DNA of 5,619 nucleotides, from assembly GCA_005878685.1 (NCBI GenBank), contig VBLN01000128.1:1-5619 (forward strand), given 5' to 3'. This DNA comes from Deltaproteobacteria bacterium. GTDB taxonomy: Bacteria; Desulfobacterota; Binatia; UBA9968. The notes under the pieces are model-generated. The model saw only the letters and a program-made list of their open reading frames with translations, was not told where the DNA came from and searched no databases. Position 1 is the stretch's first letter; the number at the start of each line of letters is the position of its first letter. A program made the translations under genes and the position numbers. Shown here piece by piece: positions 1-4,550 of the stretch.

Positions 1-112
1 AACAGTGAAACACCTTGTGGCCACGCTCGATAAATTCAAGGTGCCCGAAAAGGAAAAAAGCGAGCTGCTCGCCATCGCTTCCAGTTTAAAAGCAGATATT
101 GTCGAAAAGTAG
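1..112 (+). CDS. Group 1 truncated haemoglobin, C-terminal fragment
   Basis: Reading from base 2, 36 codons stay open to a TAG at 110-112; the start lies off the left edge. The peptide contains LVATLDKFKVPEKEKSELL, which resembles the last helix of bacterial group 1 (TrHbN-like) truncated globins, where a 'LDKFKVPEKEK' stretch is typical. Members are small (about 120-140 residue) haem proteins of the cytoplasm or periplasm that bind O2 or NO. The haem-ligating proximal histidine and distal-pocket residues are upstream of the window, so haem binding cannot be checked here. The SnoaL-like gene begins only 10 bp after the stop in the same direction, so the two may be co-transcribed. The assignment rests on a short C-terminal segment recognised from memory. 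Confidence 0.72.
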   Translation, partial: TVKHLVATLDKFKVPEKEKSELLAIASSLKADIVEK

Positions 113-122
113 GTCTGAGTAT

Positions 123-557
123 ATGCCGAAGAAGGTTGGCAAACCTCCGCCTAAGGGGAAGGAGCCGCCCCAGGTGAATAAGAAGCTCGTCGAGCGCTAC
201 TACGCCGCGTGGAACACACTCAACACCGATAACCCTGCGTCGTTCTACGCAAAGGATGCCGACTTAGTTTTCTTTGATGTCCTACCGCTCAAATATAACG
301 GATGGGCCGAGTACAAAGCAGGTGTCCAGAAAGCTTTCTTTGATAAAATATCAGCCGGTAGACTCACACCGAATGATGACCTCAAGATCACGCGTCGAGG
401 CAATGTCGCCTGGATGACTTTGACTTTTCATCTGTCGTTTACTCTGAAGACTGGTGAGGCTATGGAGAGCGATTGGCGACATACCGCGATCTGGGCGAAA
501 GGCGGCAGCAAGTGGCTGATCGTCCACGAGCATGTATCGACGCCACTCCCTGGCTAG
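123..557 (+). CDS. SnoaL-like / NTF2-fold protein (DUF4440-type)
   Basis: A 144-residue protein. After a Lys/Pro-rich N-terminus (residues 2-21) comes the usual start of an NTF2-like cone fold, LVERYYAAWNT (22-32). Next are the strand 'FYAKDADLVFFD' (41-52), a WAEYKAGVQ helix (61-69), and the closing strands with W118-R119-H120 and WLIVHEHVSTP (131-141). The R-x(n)-HEHxSxP ending is typical of the SnoaL/DUF4440 group. The group includes polyketide cyclases, ketosteroid-isomerase-like enzymes and many ligand-binding proteins of unknown substrate, so no reaction can be assigned. I chose ATG 123 because it is the first ATG, lies just after the globin stop and has a weak AGG-rich stretch upstream (111-119). 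A TTG at 99 would add eight residues and overlap the globin gene. The N-terminus is not a convincing signal peptide. Confidence 0.8.
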   Translation: MPKKVGKPPPKGKEPPQVNKKLVERYYAAWNTLNTDNPASFYAKDADLVFFDVLPLKYNGWAEYKAGVQKAFFDKISAGRLTPNDDLKITRRGNVAWMTLTFHLSFTLKTGEAMESDWRHTAIWAKGGSKWLIVHEHVSTPLPG

Positions 558-682
558 CATGTAACCGGGAGATACTTGGTCGGCGCCTGTCACCAACTCG
601 CCGGGCTATAAACTCCGTCACTCTTGCGTCTGACCCTGTTTCAGACCTAGGATAAGTCTCGCGATACAAGCAGGAGGTTCTG
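558..682 (+). other. Intergenic gap with possible hairpins and a weak promoter
   Basis: This 125-bp gap has no credible gene. It holds an inverted repeat, GTCTGA (628-633) and TCAGAC (641-646), around a 7-nt loop. A second, mutually exclusive pairing, AGAC (643-646) with GTCT (656-659), is also possible. Neither is followed by a T run, so neither looks like an intrinsic terminator. A weak sigma70-like pair, TTGCGT (624-629) and TAGGAT (648-653) with an 18-bp spacer, could drive the next gene. All of this is weak; the gap length is the main reason to expect a promoter for the 683-2030 pair. Confidence 0.2.
672..677 (+). promoter_or_regulatory. Shine-Dalgarno site for the PEP-mutase-like gene
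   Basis: AGGAGG, a full consensus site, ends 5 nt before the ATG at 683. It fixes that start codon and implies efficient translation. Confidence 0.85.
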
Positions 683-1555
683 ATGGAGCCAATCCCACGC
701 GCGACTATAGCCGCGGCCAACGCAAAAAGCCGAAAGCTCAGAGAACTAGTCCGTGCCCCTGAGATTCTCGTCATGCCAGGAGCTTATGATGTCCTTAGCG
801 CTCTCTTGTTCGAGCAGCTCGGCTTTAAAGCGATCCAGGGCACCAGTGGCGGAATCGCAGCGGCGCTAGGATATCCCGACGGTGAAGTCATGAGTCGCGA
901 TCTGACTGTCGAGATCACGGGAAAGATCGTAGAAGCCGTCTCAGTTCCAGTCAATGCCGATGCCGAGAAAGGCTATGGAGATGAGAATGAAATCAGAGAG
1001 ACCGTGCGCGCGCTCGTCGCCGTGGGGACCGCAGGAATGAATCTGGAAGACGGCGCGGGCGGTAAACAGGGCGGCGCGCGGGGTTTGGTGCAAATCGGCG
1101 AGCAATTGCGCAAGATCACAGCAGTTATAGAAACAAAGCGCGCGCTGGGCAGTGAATTTTTTCTCAACGCCAGGGTTGATGCATTGATGGTGATGACGGA
1201 CGATCCAAAGACAGCCCTAAATGAGGCGATCCGCCGAGGCAACGCCTATGCCGAGGCGGGCGGAGATTGCGTCTTCTTTATGCATGCCGTTTCCCGTGAA
1301 ACAATCAGCCGACTCGTCAAAGAAGTCAAAGCTCCAGTGAGCGTCCTCGCGGGACCTCAGACGCCGAGTGTCAGCGAACTCCAGGATCTGGGAGTCGCCA
1401 GAGTGAGCTACGGCTCTGCCTTTATGAAAGCCGCGATCGGCGCGACGAGACGGCTGGCTCAGGAGATCCGGGACAAAGGAACTATCAGTTCGCTCAAAGA
1501 AGGTATGCAGACACCTGAGATCGCAGCTTTGGTGGCCAGAAAGAAAGCGCAGTAG
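683..1555 (+). CDS. Isocitrate lyase / PEP mutase superfamily protein
   Basis: A 290-residue TIM-barrel enzyme of the ICL/PEPM superfamily, whose members make or break C-C or P-C bonds of alpha-oxycarboxylates using Mg2+. Visible landmarks are MPGAYDVLSA (31-40), the substrate-binding QGTSGG (52-57), the metal-region motif NADAEKGYGD (91-100), NLEDG (120-124, Glu122 matching the metal-linked glutamate of the family) and FFLNARVDA (159-167, Arg164 matching the active-site arginine). The mobile gating loop after NLEDG reads GAGGKQGGARG and has no KKCGH/KRCGH cysteine. A true isocitrate or methylisocitrate lyase is therefore unlikely. It resembles the broad set usually labelled 'isocitrate lyase/PEP mutase family protein', or oxaloacetate-decarboxylase/carboxyphosphonate mutase-like, with unknown substrate. 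Length is normal for the family. The MOSC gene starts 4 bp after its stop, so the pair is probably one transcript. Confidence 0.9.
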   Translation: MEPIPRATIAAANAKSRKLRELVRAPEILVMPGAYDVLSALLFEQLGFKAIQGTSGGIAAALGYPDGEVMSRDLTVEITGKIVEAVSVPVNADAEKGYGDENEIRETVRALVAVGTAGMNLEDGAGGKQGGARGLVQIGEQLRKITAVIETKRALGSEFFLNARVDALMVMTDDPKTALNEAIRRGNAYAEAGGDCVFFMHAVSRETISRLVKEVKAPVSVLAGPQTPSVSELQDLGVARVSYGSAFMKAAIGATRRLAQEIRDKGTISSLKEGMQTPEIAALVARKKAQ

Positions 1556-1559
1556 GAAG

Positions 1560-2030
1560 ATGGGAGAAAAACCGATCATCCTATCCATCCATATCGCGCC
1601 CACCGGCGCGGCACCGATGAAGCCAATGAACGAAGTGAGGGCCGTGGCCGGAAAAGGGCTTGAGGGAGATCGTTACTTCAGCGGGATTGGAACTTATTCC
1701 AACAATCCCGGCTCAGGTCGAGATGTGACACTGATCGAAATCGAGGCGATCGAGGCGTTGAAGCGCGACTATGATATTGAATTGAAGTCGGGAGAGAGCC
1801 GCCGTAACATCGTCAGTCGCGGCGTGCCGCTCAACCACCTCGTAGGGCGAGATTTCAAAATCGGAGCGGTGACGCTGCGCGGCATCCGCCTCTGCGAGCC
1901 CTGCTCGCACCTTGAGAAGCTTAGCCGGAAGGGAGTCCAGCGCGCACTGATTCACAGAGGCGGCCTACGGGCCGAGATCGTCACTGGCGGCATCATCCAA
2001 GTCGGGGACATCCTGCAAGCTTTAGCATAA
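1560..2030 (+). CDS. MOSC-domain protein
   Basis: A 156-residue single-domain MOSC protein (molybdenum cofactor sulfurase C-terminal domain), a beta-barrel fold related to YiiM and to the C-terminal part of mARC and the Moco sulfurases. Typical elements are GLEGDRYF (33-40), DVTLIEIEAIEAL (55-67), RRNIVSRGVPLNHLVGRDF (81-99), LCEPCSHLEKL (111-121) with Cys112 and Cys115, and the closing GGIIQVGD (143-150). The conserved cysteine is thought to carry or contact sulfur or the cofactor, but free-standing members of this length mostly lack a proven role. The ATG sits 4 bp after the upstream stop, with only a purine-rich AGGAAG directly against it, which suggests translational coupling to the PEP-mutase-like gene. 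No terminator is evident downstream before the next promoter. Confidence 0.9.
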   Translation: MGEKPIILSIHIAPTGAAPMKPMNEVRAVAGKGLEGDRYFSGIGTYSNNPGSGRDVTLIEIEAIEALKRDYDIELKSGESRRNIVSRGVPLNHLVGRDFKIGAVTLRGIRLCEPCSHLEKLSRKGVQRALIHRGGLRAEIVTGGIIQVGDILQALA

Positions 2031-2077
2031 CCCTCCGGACCAACGATCCACTTCCACCCTCCGCCAGCACAAAGGGC

Positions 2078-2107
2078 TTGACAACAGAAACAGGATTATT
2101 TTATAGT
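2078..2107 (+). promoter_or_regulatory. Strong sigma70-type promoter of the arsR-SRPBCC-DUF899-GST operon
   Basis: A perfect -35 box TTGACA (2078-2083) is followed after 18 bp by TATAGT (2102-2107), five of six bases matching the -10 consensus. The expected transcription start, about 7 nt past the -10, falls at 2114-2115, on or next to the A of the regulator's ATG at 2115. The transcript would then have essentially no 5' leader, and no Shine-Dalgarno site precedes that ATG. An alternative -10 in the same A/T-rich stretch (TTTATA, 2100-2105) would shift the start by only a few bases. Confidence 0.72.
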
Positions 2108-2126
2108 TAACCAAATGGTTAACTAT
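2103..2126. promoter_or_regulatory. Probable ArsR operator: 24-bp palindrome over the -10 box and start codon
   Basis: Two perfect 11-bp arms, ATAGTTAACCA (2103-2113) and TGGTTAACTAT (2116-2126), flank the dinucleotide AA. The palindrome covers the -10 hexamer, the predicted transcription start and the first four codons of the regulator gene. Its position and symmetry fit a binding site for a dimeric winged-helix repressor of the ArsR family, here most likely the protein encoded directly downstream (autorepression). Binding would block RNA polymerase at the promoter core. No second copy of the TTAACC/GGTTAA half-sites was noticed elsewhere in the window. Confidence 0.75.
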
Positions 2127-2555
2127 TCAGAGGACCTGCTCAATGCAACCTTTTCAGCGCTGGCCGATTCTACGCGGCGGGCCATTCTGGCAAGATTGGC
2201 TCGCGGCGAGTCTTCAGTGACGGAGTTGGCAGAACCCTTCGATATGTCCCTCCCTGCAATCTCAAAACACTTGCGAGTTTTACAAGAGGCTGGGCTCCTC
2301 GCTCGCGAGAAGGATGGCCGGGTCCACCGCTGTAGCCTCGCCCCTCAGCCTCTCAAACAAGCTGCCGAATGGATCGCACGCTACCGTGCTTTCTGGGAAA
2401 GACAACTTGATGCCCTCGCCGCATATCTGAACGGATCCTCGGAGAAGGAGAGAATTCAATGGCAGAAGATACAATCATCTCGGAGACCACGCTCCAGATC
2501 AGGAGGACATTCGCCGCGCCGCGGCAGAAAGTCTTCGAAGCCTGGACGCAGTTAG
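2115..2555 (+). CDS. ArsR-family winged-helix transcriptional regulator, non-metal type
   Basis: A 146-residue ORF. Residues 11-26 carry the family hallmark ALADSTRRAIL (usually ALADPTRRAIL). The helix-turn-helix runs through SVTELAEPFDMSLPAISKHLRVLQEAGLL (about 34-62), and the wing is REKDGRVHRCSL (64-75). There is no ELCVCD metal site and only one cysteine (Cys73), so it is not an arsenic or cadmium sensor. It belongs with the ArsR proteins encoded beside SRPBCC/AHSA1 genes. Conserved sequence ends near residue 105 (LDALAAYLN). The last 30 or so residues are Arg/Ser-rich and are encoded in the 97 bp that overlap the SRPBCC gene in another frame, so they are probably an overlap by-product. 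Expected role: repressor of its own operon through the palindrome over its start codon; the inducer is unknown. Confidence 0.9.
   Translation: MVNYSEDLLNATFSALADSTRRAILARLARGESSVTELAEPFDMSLPAISKHLRVLQEAGLLAREKDGRVHRCSLAPQPLKQAAEWIARYRAFWERQLDALAAYLNGSSEKERIQWQKIQSSRRPRSRSGGHSPRRGRKSSKPGRS
2441..2450 (+). promoter_or_regulatory. Shine-Dalgarno site for the SRPBCC gene
   Basis: GGAGAAGGAG ends 8 nt before ATG 2459. It supports 2459 as the original start of the SRPBCC gene, well inside the arsR reading frame, rather than the GTG at 2560, which lacks a comparable site. Confidence 0.7.
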
Positions 2556-2913
2556 AAAAGTGACGACGTGGCTTTGCCGCGTTACGGAACAGCACTCGAC
2601 GCGCATCCTCGAATTCGACGCACGAGTCGGCGGGAGGTACCGACTTGAAGTGACGACACCGGAAGGCAGTCGCCTCCTTCTTTCTGGTACCTACCGAGAA
2701 ATTGAGCCACCCGAAAGGCTGGTCTTCACCTGGCAGTGGGAAGAGGACCCGGATTTTGGAGAGACATTGGTCACAGTGGAATTTCATGCCCGCGGCAACT
2801 CAACCGAACTTGTTCTCACACACGAGCGCTTCTCGAGCACCGAGAGACGCGATCGGCACGCCATAGGATGGAACGGCTGCTTCGACAGACTGACAGAGTT
2901 ATTGAAAGCCTGA
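2459..2913 (+). pseudogene. SRPBCC / AHSA1-like protein gene, frameshifted
   Basis: From ATG 2459 the frame reads 34 residues, including ISETTLQIRRTFAAPRQKVF and EAWTQLEK, the standard N-terminus of SRPBCC (START-like, Activator of Hsp90 ATPase homologue 1) proteins. It then hits TGA at 2561-2563. The rest of the domain continues without loss in another frame from 2560 to the TGA at 2911-2913: VTTWLCR, then FDARVGGRYRLEV, GTYREIEPPERLVFTW, ETLVTVEF and GWNGCFDRLTELL. Joining the two gives about 151 residues, normal for the family. Restoring one base at about 2560 (AAG-GTG instead of AAGTG) yields the expected 'EKVTTWL', so this looks like a one-base deletion. A short peptide from GTG 2560 would lack the first strand and helix and is unlikely to fold. 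Family members bind hydrophobic ligands; role here unknown. Sequencing error or a -1 ribosomal frameshift at GAAAAG are alternatives. Confidence 0.82.
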
Positions 2914-2946
2914 GTTTGAAAAAATGAGCGCGAAAGGAAATCTAAC

Positions 2947-3654
2947 ATGCAAAACCACCGGATAGTCTCCAGAGAAGAGTGGCTGGTTGCCCGCAAAGAG
3001 CACTTGGCCAAAGAGAAAGAGCTCACTCGGTTACGTGACCAATGGAGTCGGGAGCGACGCAATCTTCCTTGGGTGCGACTCGATAAAAAATATGTTTTTG
3101 ATGGGCCGAAAGGTAAGGAGAGCTTGTCTGACTTATTTGAGGGAAGGAGTCAACTCGTTGTCTACCATTTTATATTTCATCCAAGTTGGGAGGAAGGATG
3201 TAAGAGTTGCTCTTTCTGGGCCGACAATTTCAACGGTATCATTGTCCACCTAAATCACCGCGATGTGACGACGGTGGCCATCTCCAAGGCTCCGCTGGCC
3301 AAGCTGGAAGCATTTAAAAAGCGCATGGGTTGGAGCTTCAAATGGGTGTCGTCGTTTGATACAGATTTCAATAGGGATTATCAGGTTTCCTTCACGCCGG
3401 AAGTGATGGAGAAGGGAGCGATGTATTACAACTATGGGATGAACAAGTTTCCAATGGAGGAGGCCCCTGGTATCAGCGTTTTCTATCAAGATAAAGATGA
3501 CAGCATTTTTCATACCTATTCCTGCTACGCACGCGGGCTAGACATGTTAAATGGGGCCTACCACTATCTTGATTTGGTCCCAAAGGGACGCGATGAAGAC
3601 AGTTTGTCATACCACATGGCCTGGTTGCGTCATCACGACAAATACGAAGACTGA
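2947..3654 (+). CDS. DUF899 family thioredoxin-like protein
   Basis: A 235-residue protein matching the DUF899 family almost from end to end. It has SREEWLVARKEHLAKEKELT (8-27), LPWVRLDKKYVFDG (40-53), a thioredoxin-like core LVVYHFIFHPSWEEGCKSCSFWADNF (70-95) with Cys85 and Cys88 as a CxxC pair, APLAKLEAFKKRMGW, SSFDTDFNRDY, PGISVFYQD and the very conserved ARGLDMLNGAYHYLDL-PKGRDED near the C-terminus. No signal peptide or membrane segment is seen, so it is likely cytoplasmic. The family has a thioredoxin/peroxiredoxin-like fold but no settled reaction; the CxxC suggests thiol redox chemistry by inference. The start ATG 2947 has AAGGAAA (2934-2940) 6 nt upstream and lies 33 bp after the SRPBCC stop. 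DUF899 genes are often found next to ArsR-SRPBCC pairs, which fits this layout. Confidence 0.92.
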   Translation: MQNHRIVSREEWLVARKEHLAKEKELTRLRDQWSRERRNLPWVRLDKKYVFDGPKGKESLSDLFEGRSQLVVYHFIFHPSWEEGCKSCSFWADNFNGIIVHLNHRDVTTVAISKAPLAKLEAFKKRMGWSFKWVSSFDTDFNRDYQVSFTPEVMEKGAMYYNYGMNKFPMEEAPGISVFYQDKDDSIFHTYSCYARGLDMLNGAYHYLDLVPKGRDEDSLSYHMAWLRHHDKYED

Positions 3655-3677
3655 TCATGTCGAAATCCGATAAGACA

Positions 3678-3683
3678 AAGGAG
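3678..3683 (+). promoter_or_regulatory. Shine-Dalgarno site for the GST gene
   Basis: AAGGAG ends 7 nt before ATG 3691 and selects that start over the out-of-frame ATG at 3657. Confidence 0.8.
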
Positions 3684-3690
3684 ATTTTCT

Positions 3691-4320
3691 ATGAAACTCT
3701 ACTATCATCCCAATTCACCCAATTGCGTGAACGTTCTCGCCACCGCGAACCAGCTCGGCATGCAGCTAGATCTCCAACTGGTCGATTTGCTCAAGGGAGC
3801 CCAGAAAGATCCCGCCTACCTGGCTCTGAATCCCAACGGTAGAGTTCCCACTCTGGCCGACGGCGACTTCATCCTCTGGGAATCGAACGCGATCATGCAG
3901 TACCTCGCGCGAAAGAAACCGGGAAATTCTCTCTGGCCCGTCGACGACAGAGCCCGCGCGGACGTCAGCCGTTGGCAATTCTGGCAGGCTTTCCACTGGA
4001 CCCGGGCGACAGGGACGTTAGTCTGGGAGAATATGGTCAAGAGATTTTTGAACGCCGGCGCTCCTGACCCGGCCAAGATCAAAGAGGCGGAAGATCTGTT
4101 TCACAGTCTGGCCGCAGTCCTCGACGGTCACTTGAAGAGCCGCGATTACCTGGTCGACAGTCAGCCGACGCTGGCCGATTTTTCCGTCGCCGCGCCTTTG
4201 ATCTACGCCCAACCCGGCCGCTTCCCGTTGGAAAAGTACGGAAATATTCGCTCCTGGTATGGACGCATCGAAAAGCTCGACGCGTGGAAGAAAGCGCTGC
4301 CGCCTCGAATGCCGAGCTGA
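3691..4320 (+). CDS. Glutathione S-transferase family protein
   Basis: A 209-residue cytosolic-type GST. The N-terminal thioredoxin domain begins MKLYYHPNSPNCVNVLAT, with Ser9 and Cys12 as candidate catalytic residues. It continues with NPNGRVPTL (47-55, cis-Pro53) and ESNAIMQYLA (64-73), where Glu64-Ser65 bind the gamma-glutamyl part of glutathione. The C-terminal helical domain (about 85-209) has the N-capping motif TLADFSVAAPL (160-170, Thr160/Asp163) and ends with the usual NIRSWYGRIEKLDAWKKALP. Members conjugate glutathione to electrophiles or reduce and isomerise such substrates; the substrate here is unknown. Length is typical. It lies 36 bp after DUF899 and 59 bp before the broken VOC gene, apparently in one operon under the ArsR regulator. 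This placement favours a detoxification role (inference). Confidence 0.93.
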   Translation: MKLYYHPNSPNCVNVLATANQLGMQLDLQLVDLLKGAQKDPAYLALNPNGRVPTLADGDFILWESNAIMQYLARKKPGNSLWPVDDRARADVSRWQFWQAFHWTRATGTLVWENMVKRFLNAGAPDPAKIKEAEDLFHSLAAVLDGHLKSRDYLVDSQPTLADFSVAAPLIYAQPGRFPLEKYGNIRSWYGRIEKLDAWKKALPPRMPS

Positions 4321-4364
4321 TGGCTTGAAAACGTGCTGCCCCAAACGATCTCGAAGTGAGAACG

Positions 4365-4371
4365 AGGGGAG
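4365..4371 (+). promoter_or_regulatory. Shine-Dalgarno site for the truncated VOC gene
   Basis: AGGGGAG ends 8 nt before ATG 4380. Its good quality and spacing show that the 5' end of the VOC gene is original and only the 3' part was lost. Confidence 0.75.
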
Positions 4372-4379
4372 AATAGACT

Positions 4380-4550
4380 ATGAGAGTTGATAGGATCGAT
4401 CGTGTAGTTCTCACGGTCCGCGACATCCCAACGACATCCGAGTTTTACGCGCAAGTGCTTGGAATGCAGGTGGTCACCTTCGGAGAAGGACGAAAAGCGC
4501 TCACCTTTGGGCGATCTGCTCTTGAGCGGCGCGATTGGAGCTACCATTGA
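4380..4550 (+). pseudogene. VOC / glyoxalase-family protein, 3'-truncated
   Basis: From ATG 4380 the frame gives MRVDRIDRVVLTVRDIPTTS, then EFYAQVLGMQVVTFGEGRKA and LTFG, which is the first beta-alpha-beta module of a vicinal-oxygen-chelate (glyoxalase/bleomycin resistance) protein. Relatives continue after 'RKALxFG' with a QKINLH-like segment and reach about 120-130 residues. Here the similarity ends at residue 44 (about base 4511), and 12 unrelated residues follow to TGA 4548-4550. Those bases are the antisense of uvrA. The second half of the fold and its metal ligands are missing, so the product cannot be a working enzyme. Residue 8 is Arg where many relatives have the metal-binding His (DRVVLTV against DHxVLTV), so the remnant may also have drifted. 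It would have been the last gene of the operon. Confidence 0.82.

Noticed and set aside
99..122. TTG 99 as start of the SnoaL-like gene
   Set aside because: It would overlap the end of the globin gene and add eight residues with no family similarity; ATG 123 is simpler.
628..646. Hairpin GTCTGA/TCAGAC as an intrinsic terminator of the globin-SnoaL unit
   Set aside because: The stem is only 6 bp, of modest GC, and no T run follows on either strand.
2353..2787. 144-residue minus-strand open frame opposite arsR and SRPBCC
   Set aside because: It is antisense to well-supported plus-strand genes and has composition typical of a shadow frame.
2560..2913. A separate 117-residue gene starting at GTG 2560
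   Set aside because: It begins in mid-domain of an SRPBCC protein and has no good ribosome site. The missing N-terminal part is present directly upstream in another frame, so it is the 3' portion of one frameshifted gene.
3030..3041. GGTTACGTGACC as a second regulator operator inside DUF899
   Set aside because: It is an imperfect 12-bp palindrome unlike the TTAACC/GGTTAA arms at 2103-2126, and sits within conserved coding sequence.
3657..3842. Small plus-strand ORF beginning at ATG 3657
   Set aside because: It runs out of frame into the GST gene, resembles nothing I know, and the AAGGAG site is placed for ATG 3691.
4321..4550. Insertion-sequence end or target duplication explaining the VOC/uvrA junction
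   Set aside because: No terminal inverted repeats, direct repeats or transposase fragments were seen around the break.
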